NCBI GenBank assembly: GCA_007449985.2
Contig: VIIQ02000647.1
Span: 124,001 to 188,000, forward strand
Direction: 5' to 3'
From: Desmodesmus armatus
Taxonomy: Eukaryota > Chlorophyta > Chlorophyceae > Sphaeropleales > Scenedesmaceae
Length of the DNA stretch: 64,000 nt
The notes beneath the pieces were generated by a model. It was not told the origin of the DNA. It saw nothing but the letters and a program-made list of their open reading frames with translations, and made no database searches. How positions within the stretch are numbered: the stretch's first letter is position 1; each line of letters begins with the position of its first letter. Below, one piece after another: positions 19,369 through 31,375 of this stretch. The position numbers and the translations under genes are program-made.

Positions 19369-22300
19369 ATGCTTGTGCGCCAGCAGAACGCCCACTACAA
19401 ATCTTCTCCAAATTACAACTACTGGTATGGGGGGCTGGTGCAGTCTGCGCATGCATGCCGAGCCCCAGGCTTTGCAGTTGTCGTGGGCGGGTGCTCCAAC
19501 AGTGCACCACTGCCAGCGGGCCTCCCAACGCCATCAGCCCCAGCAGACAACGGTGTTTCCTCGAGTGACATCTCTGGGCTCAAGCTCGCGCTGGCAGCGG
19601 CCGCGCCAGAGGACGTGAAGAATATCCTCGACAGCATCCAGCACACCAGCTTGGCGGGGGAGCGTATACTGTGATCATTTCCACGTTTGGTAAGTGAAAG
19701 CCTGGTGCGCACAGCCGGGCGGTTTTGCCACCTTGGGCGTCCCCATCCTCTACTACAGCACCGTCCTCTACTACAGCAGTGACTCATCATGCTGTCCTGT
19801 TTTCAGGGCGTCGCGGCGAACTGGAGAAGGCGCGCCAGGTCTTTGAGTATGTTCCGCTCCAGCAGCGCAACGTCTGGCACGTGACAGCCATTTGCAGCTC
19901 CTATGCAAACGCAGGTACACAACAGATGGGTGGGCGCTTGCGCGCCTGGTTACTGGACCAGGTCTGCATGCACAACACAAGGCCAGCCCAACACGAGCAA
20001 ACCCTCCTTCTGCAGAGCTGAGGCCAGTCAGACCATATGGGCTGCATCTTACTTCCTTGCGGCATGCGGCATGCACTGAGGACAGTCCTCTCGTGAGCAA
20101 CAGTGGTGACTCGCTAGGCTTGGCGCACAGCAGTGCTGCCTGCCCCCTGCATTTGCCCCTCATGCTCCAGGTGACTGGCAGAGCGCTGTCAAGCAGCTGA
20201 AGCAGTCTGCAGCAGAGGGTGTTGACCACCCCCAGCTGGCGCCCAACACCATCACCTACTCCACCGTGATAGAGGCATGCGCGCGCACTGGGCGCCTGGA
20301 CGTGGCGGTGGACCTGTTCCAAGAGATGTTTGCCGCAGGTGGGTCCTGCTGGTTTGCCTTTGGATCTTCAACCATTGGAACATCCCACATGGTGTGCATC
20401 CTGCCACATGCATGTGGGTGAAAGTACCTTGCTGCAGTTGTGCCTTGACCACAGCTGCTCCATGCCTGTTCACCATAATTGCAAGAGGCGGCTCCTGTCG
20501 GGCTGCAAGAGCAAAGCGCGCATTGCCACTTCTACTTCGGGGTGTCAGGGTCAGGGGCCCGGTTTGAAGCCCTTCACGAGCCAAGCCAGGGGCAATGCAC
20601 CCAATGGCATGTTTGCGCCTGAAGCCGCTTGCAGTGCGCCTCCTGCAGGAGCCTAGGCCTACTCACAAACTGTCAGCAGCAGCCATGTGCTGAAGCGACC
20701 TGGAAATGCTGTGCCACAGGCTGTGCTCACCCCTGCACCCTACCGGTACCCCACCCCACCCCACCCCCGCCCTGCCCATGAAAAACCACAGCTTTGAAGC
20801 CCGACCCGGTCACCTATGCCATCCTGCTGACCCACTTCAGCCGCGTTGCTGACTGGGATCAAGTCAACTCCCTGCTTGATGAGATGCACAGCAAGGGCAT
20901 GGCTGCACGTACACCCATGTACGCCGCTACATCCGCCACCTGTGCCAAAGCTACAACTGGAATCGCGCCCTGAGCTTGTATCTCATCACGAAGGATCTGG
21001 GTGCTGAGGTGACCGCCCCCATCTACTCAGAGCTGCTGCAGGTTAGTTCAAAGTCAAACCTGCGCAAATTCAAGCTGCAAACGGTTGTTGTTCACAGCTG
21101 CAGCACAAGGGTGTTATCTCCAGCACAATCTTCAGCCTGTGGTACTGTGTACCGCACAGGCCTGAGCTGCACAGCAATGTCATGATACCATACCCAGAAT
21201 GCCAGTGGGACACTTTGTTGAACCCAATCTGCAAGTTGCAGCCGCGGCTAGGGTAGCATGCCAGTGCGCAGTTGCACACAGCACCCCCTGAGGGCACTGC
21301 TGGTTTTGCATTGACAAGCAGCTGTCACCACTTGTGGCAAGGTACCTACTGCCACCTTGCGATCTGCCATCGGTGTGACGCCGAACACACAAGATGGACT
21401 GCCGTCTGTATGGCATGTCAATTTCAACTTTACACACACCGGCACGTCACGACATCATCCCATCTTGGCTTGCTGCTCCCCCCCCCCCCCCTGCATATGC
21501 ATGCATGCTTCACTGGCTTTCCATCCTGCAGGCCCTGAGTGGTGCGGGCAAGCCCTGCATGGTGGCCCAGCTGCTGCAAGAGGCCCACCAAGACGACGTC
21601 CCTCACACCGGGCGCCTGCTGGACACCAGCCTGGCCCACCTGCAGGCCCTAGGCCACCATGACAAGGCCAGCACCCTCCACGACCTCATGATGCGCCAAG
21701 GCTGGGCCCCTAGCCCCGCCTACATCCCATACCCTGCCCCTGAGGATGAGGCGGTTGCGCAGTGGGATGCTGAGCCTGCCGACGTGCCTACATACCACAA
21801 AGCCTCTAGTGGTGAGGATACCGGTGCGGTTGTTGCACCTGGTATGGCTGCCAACAGCAACAGCGGCCGCCCCCAGCGCAGCAGCAGCGAGTGCAGCGCA
21901 GTCAGCAGCTACTGCAGTTATGGTGCCGCTTGTGAGGCGGGCAGGGGCAAGCTGTACCAGCATGACCATCCAACAGGCAGCTTTCCAAGTTGCGTCGGTC
22001 TGCCAGCAGACAGCACCTCAGACACACCAGCAACACCCCCATCCACAGCAGTCGGTTGCTTCAGCAGCATGCTGTCACCAGCACGTACTGACATAAGCTT
22101 TGCCAGCAGGTACAGCAGAGCTTCCAGGCACAGTTGGTCAAGCAGCAGTGTCAGCAAAGCAGGCTCGGACAGGGGGTGCCTGTCAGTCAATGCGAGCCCC
22201 GCTGCTAGCCCTGTCAGGCCTCAGCAGGCAACTGTGCCTAATTGCCACAGAGCTGACTGCCTGCTGAGTGCGAACAACAGCCCAGGCACTCCGCATCTGC

Positions 22301-22660
22301 AGAGACAGCTGTTGCTGCACCCCTGATGGCCTCCCTTGGACAGCCCCAGCACACACACGCTGTGCGGCCTGCTCAGATACGTGCTGACATTGGCAGCAGC
22401 AGCGTCAATGCAGCCGGAAGCAGCAGCGGCACTGCTGCCAGCAGCAGCAGCGCAGCGGCAGCAGTGACGCTGCTGCCGGCTTCCGCAGTACCAAGGGTGC
22501 CACCGGTGCTGCTGTCTCTGCTGGTGGTGGCATGTTTGGGCCCTGCTATGCCTACATCCCCACTCATGGCCCCTCAGGCATGATGTACACAGTGGCAGGG
22601 CCTTACTACTATGATGCAGGTGGCAACTGGTTTCGCCTAGGCGGCTTGTCAGTCAACTGA
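19369..22660 (+). CDS. Pentatricopeptide repeat (PPR) protein, four apparent -1 frameshifts
   Basis: PPR proteins bind organellar RNA in a sequence-specific way. Exons: 19369-19689 (N-terminus, ...AYTVIISTFG), 19807-19914 (RRGELEKARQVFEYV), 20171-20338 (PNTITYSTVIEACARTGRLD), 20792-21041 (LKPDPVTYAILLTHFSR, WNRALSLYLITKDLG) and 21532-22660 (KASTLHDLMMRQGW, then a low-complexity Ser/Ala tail ending YYYDAGGNWFRLGG). About five to six 35-residue helical repeats are visible. I chose the ATG at 19369; the frame is open upstream to 19246 without an ATG. One base is missing from exon 1 (G run 19656-19660), one from exon 4 (near 20908) and two from the last exon (between about 22200 and 22480). With these allowed, every exon phase matches. 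Organelle targeting is likely but not shown. The RNA target is unknown. Confidence 0.82.
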
Positions 22661-23693
22661 GGCAGAAACTTGAGGTCAGAGTCACTGTATCGCAGGTACT
22701 ATAGCAGCTACAAGTAGTATCTTTGTGATAGGATCCTCGCCTTGCAACTCAGGGCGTTGCATTGTTTTGGTGGCTGCCAGCAAAGCTGCTAGTAGCAGCA
22801 CTGCGCTAGCTCTCGCCTTGCAAATCAGGGTGTTACGTTGTTTGATGGCTAGCAGCAGTGCACTGCTGCTGCTGCTGGCAGCTGGGGTTTCTTGTGCTTT
22901 TGCTGTTTGGGCGGGGTGCTGTGTTGCTTTGCAAGCTCTTTGCAGCAAGGAAGATTGTTGGGAATGTACTACTTTCAGTGTGATGGTGTGATGTTGTCGA
23001 AAAATGTGTGTATGGCATTTGACACTGGCATGTGCAGTGCGTGTTCAGGTGGGAGTCATCGAAGTGTTTGAGGTTGGCTGTGAATGAGCAAGCCAGCAGA
23101 ACATCAGCAGAGAGGGAAAATGATGGCCCAGTGCGCTGCTATAGCAGGTGCTGGCAGTTTGATTGTGGCAGCACTTGAGGTGTGCTGCTGGATTAGGGTG
23201 TGTTGCTTGCAGCATGGCATGCTGCTGCATGCGCAGGTGTTATGACCCATAATCCCTTGCCAAGCCATATCCATGGCATAGCCTTGTAATCGCCTGGCAA
23301 GGGGTTATGGGTGTGCGCCTGGGTTGCTGGTAGTGAAGATTCGGCTTTTTTGTGAAGGGCGCACCTGGCTGTTGCTGTCTCCCATGTGCCAGAGGTATTC
23401 CCAGCCGCTGGGAGCTTCGATGCATGTGCAGTGCCACTGATTGGCCTGATTTTTTTGGGTGGGGCTGACGTCTTCTTCTTCCACTCTGGCTGGATTGAAG
23501 CTGTCCTGGAAGGTGGCAGAGTTGACTGCATTTCTCATCATGAATTTCCCCCTGTGTTGATGGGTGTGTGCCGCAACGGTTGTGCTGATGCCATCATCAT
23601 GATCGTCATCATCATCAGGAGGGGAACGGTTCCCCTCACCGGTGGTGGTACCACTGTGCATCCACTAGTTTCTCCTGCCGCAACAGTTGTGTT

Positions 23694-23805
23694 GATGGGT
23701 TTTATCCAACCATCGTGGACTCACACGGGGTTTACCGCCATCGATGTGTTTTATCCAACCGCCGTTGATAGGTCACCATTGATGGGTTTCATCCAATCGC
23801 CATGG
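23694..23805 (+). repeat. Diverged tandem repeat, TTTTATCCAACC core
   Basis: Three related blocks, each with a TT(T/C)ATCCAA(C/T)C core (GATGGGTTTTATCCAACCATCG, TGTGTTTTATCCAACCGCCG, GATGGGTTTCATCCAATCGCC), spaced about 50 bases. The frame over it reads MGFIQ-like repeats but has no other coding signature. Confidence 0.55.
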
Positions 23806-26024
23806 CCCCACTTGTGTGTGTGCCTTAGGGCCAGGAGTATCAACTGGTTGAGTCCAAACATCAGGCACTTGCTTTGTGGAAGCCTGTCTACTGCTGCTAG
23901 GCTTAATTTTGTGATGTGCTGGAATGGGGAAGTGAGGCCCTGGTGTGATGCCCACTCGCCCTTGGGCAATTCGCCGACATTCACAAATGTCTGACGCTTG
24001 TTGGAAAAGGGACTGTGTGGGTCCTTGGTGTGCCTGCCTGCTGTGTTGGCTGCCACCTGTAGGCTCTGGCATTTGAACACAGTTGGACACAGTGTCTTGA
24101 GTTGTTGAGTTGTGGCAACCGTTGCAGCAACTCTCAGTCGCCGAGAGCTGCTGCTGGATTATCTGTCAGGTTTTGTTTTGTGGCGCCGGCTGACTTTGCA
24201 TACCGTGTGGTTGGCAACCATCCCTCCTGCATGTTCCAATGAATTCTCGCTATGCCATATCGCTATGCTATGCCATGCGCGGCACCCTATTTTGGCACCC
24301 TGTTTGGCGAGCAGACCACCACACTGTGTCTGTGCAGCGGTGGCCTAGCTCCACCCATCAGGCCCAGAACGGCTGACCACAGGACAGGCAAGTGTTTGCT
24401 GCCCTGTACAGCATGAGGGCATGTTTGACAGGCAGACAGGAAGTGAGTACAATGTCTGCTGATGGTGTTGATGGGTCTACTTACGCCTGAGTACCTCCCC
24501 CTCCCCTAAGATGGTTTGTACAGTGTGCATGCGTTGTTTGTAGTTGTTGTTTCAGCCCTTAGGTGAAGAACTTATATACCTATGTGGCGTGGCTATTGCC
24601 CAGTATTTGAGCTGCATGCAAGGTCGGGTTGCAATTTACAGTGCTCGTCGTAGCAGTGATGACCAGCAATGACGTTGTGGCTTGCAGGTTGAAAGCAAAG
24701 CCGCTTGTTTTGACTGCACTGATCACCGTTGAGCCTTTGATTGTGCACTAAAACTACCTGTGATGTACCTGCCTGGCCAGGCGGCTCTGTGGGTCGTGGC
24801 AGTACATGCGAGAGCGCATCATACAGCGGGTGGCACACACCATCTTGATAATTTTACTTGAGTTGGGCAAGGCGGAGAATCTGCATGACTTCAGTTGTTG
24901 TGTGTTGCAGGATATATCACCGGCGAGTATCGTTTGATTCCCCTATCGTTTGGTTCCTCACTGGGGGTTGGCACTCCCCCTCCCTTATCTTACCTCATAC
25001 ACAAGATAGGTGCTTCTCGATTTGGTGTATGCTTCCGCAGCATACACAGTTGTCTACGAGTCTTTTCCTGTCTGCAGAAGACTGTTGTTTTGCAGACTGC
25101 CACATGTGTGGGGTTCAGCATAAGGGGCCTCTCAGCACAGAGCTGTGCAGCAAACGGGACAACTTGACACAGACACAATTGCGCCTGGGGGCGGGCTGGG
25201 TCTTCTGGGGTGGCCATGTTGGCTGGTTCAGCTGATGTGGGTTTAAACCCAAATTTGAGGTTCAAACGGTGTGGGGTTTGCAACTGCTAAGCAGGTAAAG
25301 CGCCGTGCAGTTATGATTGATGGCACTACCTCATCTTGTTTTGCACTCAGTATGGCCCAGGCTCTCCAGTGACCCAGGTCACTGGAGGCCTGGTGTTGTC
25401 TGTTGTATATTTGTATTTCGGTGCCCCTGGTGGTGTCTTGCTTGCTCTTGCACCAAGGTCGGCTTGCTGCTGCATGCGCATCAAGCCTAGCTGGAAACAC
25501 GTGTAGTGATGGTGACGGCCCATGCCGAGATGACATGCCATCTCAAATTCAGCTGGATCGTGAGGGCATGGTACCCCTTGCTAAGAGTTGTAGCCAGATG
25601 TGGGCCTGGCTGAGCACAGCCCGCATGTGTGTCAGTAGGTGAGTGATCATCACTCAGCCTCACTCAGCCACTCGGAGTAATACTGCCAGTAGTACTGCCA
25701 GTGATAATGCAGTGCACTTGTGCAGCTTTCTTCCCACGTCTTCTGCTGCTCTCAACTGTCTTTGCATGAGTGTTTGCTTGAAGTTTTTGGTAGCATGAGA
25801 CGTGTCGCAGAAGATTGGCAGGTTCTTGTTTCAGGTTTCACGTGGTTCGCATATTGTGGTGCTTTTCTAGTAGTGCGTCCCTTCAACGTTCTCCAGAGCT
25901 TCGGGGTTTCTTTCTCAGTGCTGCATTGCCTTGGTCCATGCCATGGACCACCAGTGGTGTTCATGGGCAAAGCTTGCACATGTCAGCACCTTCGCGTGCC
26001 ACCGGCAAGTGAAGCATCACTGAT

Positions 26025-26074
26025 GATGAGTCGAGATGAGTCGTGATGAGTCGTGATGAGTCGTGATGAGTCAT
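26025..26074 (+). repeat. Five tandem copies of GATGAGTCGT-like 10-mer
   Basis: Units GATGAGTCGA, GATGAGTCGT (x3) and GATGAGTCAT run without gaps. The core TGAGTC(G/A) resembles half-sites of bZIP factors, but the 10 bp helical periodicity could equally be a simple minisatellite. Confidence 0.85.
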
Positions 26075-29000
26075 GGTCATGGGATGCATCATACCCGGTC
26101 CGGCGGCGCCGTGCTTGCCATGTGCAGTCTGCAATCGATGGTTGGTGCCCAACAACTCTGGCCACCGACGTGGAATTGGTTTGAGTTGAGTCAGCTTCAA
26201 CTCAGTCTCATGCCGCTTTCATGGCCGTTGCTGTCCCAGCCATGGCATGAATGTTTATAACCACCAATGGTTTGGGTGGAGCAGCGGTCTACTAGACAAA
26301 GCTAGTAGCTTTGTGCTGACTCAGCACTCTGGAGTCCTTTATATGCTGCTTGAGCGGCATATCCGGTCAGCATGTTCATGGATGTAGAGTTTCAGTCTCA
26401 GTCGTGTCTCTACTGTCAGCACCTGTGGCAGCGGATCGCAGTTGTTTGAATTGCACAGCTTGCCGCCCTGCGGCTGGGCACTCGTTGTAAGCTTCACTGA
26501 GGCAGTTAGGCCAACAGCAGCTGCCAACACTGATGGGCAGACTGCCAGCCCCGAAAACAATTGCTGGCCTTACAAGCCTTGGAGCGCCTCCATCACGCGT
26601 TAGGACCCCTTGTTGTCTGCAATCGGCTTCAATTGCTTTTCTGTGCATTTGTTGTTGTATGCATTCAACACTGCAGCCCGCATCGGCTGTTGGCATTATC
26701 AGGCACCAGGCAGCTGGCAGGTACTACCCTAGTAGGGCTACAATCCTGCCACGGTTTGCTGCATGAGCTTCGTGCTGGGGTCCCCTGCTTCTAGTGCGGT
26801 AACCAGGCACGCTGCAGTCTGCTGCTAGCCTGCCAGGCTCAGCCAGCTTAGGGCAGTACTATTGTGGTGCTTCTCTAGTCACTTGGCTAGTTACTAGCCT
26901 GTAGCTGCTGATGCTGGGGCGTCCCGAGTCACACTACCCTTGTCTCACTGAGTAGGGTAGTCGGCAATCTACTCAGTCGCATGCTGCTTTTGTGGGCCAT
27001 TGCTTTGATTGCCGTGGCTGAGTGGTGCATGTTGCAGCTTGTAGGGCTTTCGTGCTGCAGGAGCAGCATAACTTACAACCTGAGGGTTGTGCCTGTTTGC
27101 GGATGCAGAGTGCCAGTTGTGTCTTTACTATCCAGCATGTTTGGTAGACCAGCGTACAGTTGTGGCCGCTTGGATTGCACAGCACACATGCGGCAGCTCG
27201 CCACTTGGCAACAGTGCGCAGCATGCTGGTGCACCAGCCACGTGGGGGGCGGCCTACGGACCTGGGGCCAGAAACGCTGGCCTCAGTGCCGGCACTGAAG
27301 TTGCAGGCCTCCTGCATGCCCTAGAGCCCTGGTGTCCGTAGTTGCTTTTCAATGTTGCATGTTGTTGACCAGGTAGTAGTTTAGTTGAACCAGTCGACGA
27401 GCAGAGGTGCACAGCAGCAGGGAAGCATGGACACCTCATCAAACATGAGTTCTTAAAGAGACTGCAGGATACTCTGTGCAGGTGTACCTCAAAGGCTATG
27501 ACATCTGCCGGCCTCTTTTACGCCAGAAGATCATGACAGCATCGTTTGTCCTGGAGGCTTCATGACCTGTGAAGCTGCACGTGGTGCACCAAGGCCACTA
27601 TGCAAACGCACGTGCCTGTGCAGTGATCTGTGAGCCAGTACACCTTGAAGAGCATTGCGGAAAGCCAGCAGACCGATAGAGTTTACAACGGTGCCGCCAG
27701 CACACATTGCCATGATATCGCAGCGCCTCCATACATAGCAACTCAGTTGGACTTGGCCGCATGAGCACACAAGGCTGTGGTTGTTGGCACCCTCATGCAT
27801 GCATGGGGTGCCTATACAAACCACAGCAACACAGGTGTCTAGTGACGAACCACAACGCAAGCACACCTCGCTTTGAGCGGCCTGTCTCACCCCCCAACCA
27901 CACTGCACCAGCCCCTTCCCAACCGCTGTTGGTGGCGCCCGATTCCCCTGCAAGCTTCGTCCTCAGCACCCAACCAGCAAATGGCAGCTGCATTTCCAGG
28001 GTCAAGCTCTCTCAGGTGCCCTGTGCTAGGACAGGGCGCTCTGCACCGCTGGGTCCGCACTCTCTATCAGCACATCATAAAAGTACTTCCCACCAGCACA
28101 CTTCCTCCCTGTGTCTAGACACACGCACAGACACAGGCACAGACACACGCACACCAGCTCACGGCGCACTTCTGAAACCCATAAACCCCAAGAGCTCTAA
28201 GGTCGGTTCCATGACCTTATTTCATGCGGGCTGTTCAACCACCCTACAGATGCCCCTGCCAGCAACACAGGCAGCCCCAACAGATGTCACAGATGGTGGA
28301 GAGGCGTGCAGCTCACATCCTGCAGCGTGTCTTCCAGCTCTTGGATGAGTAATGTCACCCACCACACCTTTCTGTGCACTGCCTTTCATCAACACCTGCA
28401 CACGCGCGCATTCTGCTTCTGCACACAAAGGCTGTATCAACAGCTGAATCCGGACCGCAAGGATAGGAAGGAAGACCCGCAAGCACAATGCAAAAGCAAC
28501 CTCCAAGTACACTGGAGCTGGCGCGCGGCTTTCAGCCGCTGTTTGTGGGAGCACACACCCAGGCCACCCAAGCTTTGAGCACACCCCCACAACCATAACA
28601 TGGTCAAGTGCGGGTGAGAGCAAGAGGCGCTGACCCCTGCTGCTATCAAGGCTGCAGGTTGTATGTGGGGCTAGCCCGCTGGCCACTCCCAGTCAGCTTG
28701 CGTACAGAGACTGCCAGCAAGCAGGGAAACACACGATACAACTTACCATGAACCAATGGGTCCACGTCTTGGTACACCCAACACCAATTGGACACCAGTA
28801 CTACTCAGCAGGAGCACCACGTCTCACTACAGCTGGCATGCCAACTGCAGACACTCGCTCATACTGGCCAGCCTCAGGCCATCAGAACCTGGCCAGTTGA
28901 TGGGAACACCCAGGTAGCCGCATCCCGGACTGCTGGAGGAACGGCACTGTCAAGCAAGGCCCCCCTGTGCTCACACTGCCCCCATGCACCTACATTGTGC

Positions 29001-31299
29001 AGGCATCATACTTAAAATGCATACTATAACAGCACACTGAAACTACGTATCAGTAGATAGCAGTAACCAAGGGAAAAAGGGGGAGGGAAAAGGGTTGACA
29101 AAAGAAGGTGGTTTGAGTGCACCTGTGCACCGCGTCCTTAGCCCATACGGTCAGCCACAAAAACAAGACAGGTTGCGGCTCTGCAAACCCACGATTGCAG
29201 TTTGACAGCCAAGCACCTCACATGTGTGTGCACCACAACATAAGACAAGCCTACGTACGCCACCAGCTGCAGCGCAACCTTGTTCCACTGAGCCACGCAA
29301 CACTGGGACCGCAAACATACCTCGACACATGGTGCCACAACGTAATCAACGCCAACACAGCAGCAGGCGGGTATCTACAGCAGATGTGAGCGCAGGGTCT
29401 TTCGGTATCCATATGCCGGTGCTGCCAAACGCGCACACAGCACACCCGCACGGTTGGGTGAAGTGTTCATGTATCATGGTCCTTCGCTTGCCTGTGGGCT
29501 GCACAGTAGGAGGGACCCGCCGGCGGCATTCATGCAGCAAACCACCACAGCTGAGGATCTGCAACTACCACATGGCAGAGCATCCTGAGCCCAGCCATGG
29601 GGTGCACACAGTCCTAAGCGGCACTTGCAACACCCAGCGATAGCACCACACACAAGCCCACTTTGTAGCAGTGCGTCCGGTCAGGCGTGGTCCCTGACCC
29701 AGTTGAATGGCAGTAGAAAGAGTAACCAATAGTAGTAACAGCAGTAGTACCCACCAGATCACACGCGCAACCCCTCAGCAAGCTTACATAGGAGGCATGC
29801 CGCGCTGTCCCACAAAGCTCTCCTAGTGCAGTAAGCCAACAATGCCCGGTGGATCATGCAACAGCAGCACTGCTAGTGGTGGCACCACACAGCATCCACA
29901 AGCCTTCCCCACCGCATAGTGCTCCGCTCAGTAACAGTAATAGAAGGGGAGGTGTCACTGCCGCTGCATCGTGCTGCCTCTGTGCTGTCACCCCATTGGT
30001 AATATCTATGCAGGGAAAGAAAGGCCGGCTGACAGCCAGCACGGCACTCATTGAAATCCGACACAGCAGTGCCATACACCCACAAGTAGTACATGTTGTG
30101 GAAACAAAGAAGAAAAGGTAATAATTGGCCTATGGCCAAGTCGGCTGGGCCCATACTGGTGGAATTTCCGCGTATGGCTAGTTTGGGTGTGTCACACCTC
30201 ACCAAGACCTGAGCCGGAGGCCGTTTCCAGCACAGCAGATGTGCTTGCTCCATTGCATTGCGTATTGGCTGACCAGAACCCTGCTATAATGCAGCTAGTC
30301 TGTTCTGGACAACAGGTTACAGCACACACCACAGCATGCACGACACGTTTCCGAAACTCGAGTGCAGTTGACAGTACGTTGTTGTCCGGCGCGCAAGAGA
30401 TGATCGGACGTAAGAACAAAGGAAATGCGTGTGTATAAGCAACATGCCAGCGGATGCTGAGGTCGGAGTCGGCAAGCTGGGTGACCGTTGCAGTCAGTGT
30501 GACTTGGGCACAGCAGCAGACATACGGTAGAAAAAAGAGATCCTCAAATTTAGCTCGGATTGTCAAAAAAACTGGTGTGAACGGGACGGAGCTCAAAAAA
30601 TCGAGACAGGTGTGAGATAGTGTTGACCAGAATTTGGAGACCATGCGCGGTGCTCACAGCACCGACATCGGAACATAATAGACCGGTGTATCCTCGGTTC
30701 TGGAGAGGTCGGAAATCGACCGCTATAGGCAAAGCCCTTTGGGCCCAGCCAATAACACAAGGACACTGTAACCAGTACAGACAAGATAACGTACCCCCCT
30801 GTCTGTCCACACCCCACTACATCCCTCTGCCACAAGTCCCTGTGGGAGGGTGAAATGTTGCTTCCGCACACACCGCTGCAGTGCAGCCACAAACTGGTTG
30901 CCAAACAGATACTAAACATGCAACAAGAGAGTGACAACACGCGAGCTGCCTGCACTGCATGTCCATGCCATGGCAAGGTGACAGGTGGAGATGTCCGGGA
31001 GCCTTCAATCCTCTTCTGCCAATGACACACTGCAAGGGCATGGGAGAAACAGCACCAGGACTCAGCTGCGCGTGTCCCGCATCCAACAACCCCACAAAGG
31101 CATGCGCAATCCCAGCCTCAACATGCCAGCCATCAACATCTCAAGTCTCAAACTGTCACACACGTGCGGTCAACCAGCAAATTCACCCCACTGCACCGCC
31201 CGTCTTTGATGCGAGGGTCGGCAGGGTGCCTCCATTATGCAACAACAGGTACACACATGACGGCACAGGAACGGCGCAGAAAAACACCGTGATGCCAAC

Positions 31300-31373
<74 letters not shown>
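31300..31373. repeat. (CA)n microsatellite
   Basis: About 37 uninterrupted CA dinucleotides. Open frames through it (VCVCVC, THTHTH) are artefacts. Confidence 0.97.

Positions 31374-31375
<2 letters not shown>

Noticed and set aside
26025..26074. CRISPR-like array
   Set aside because: Units are 10 bp with no spacers, and the genome is eukaryotic.
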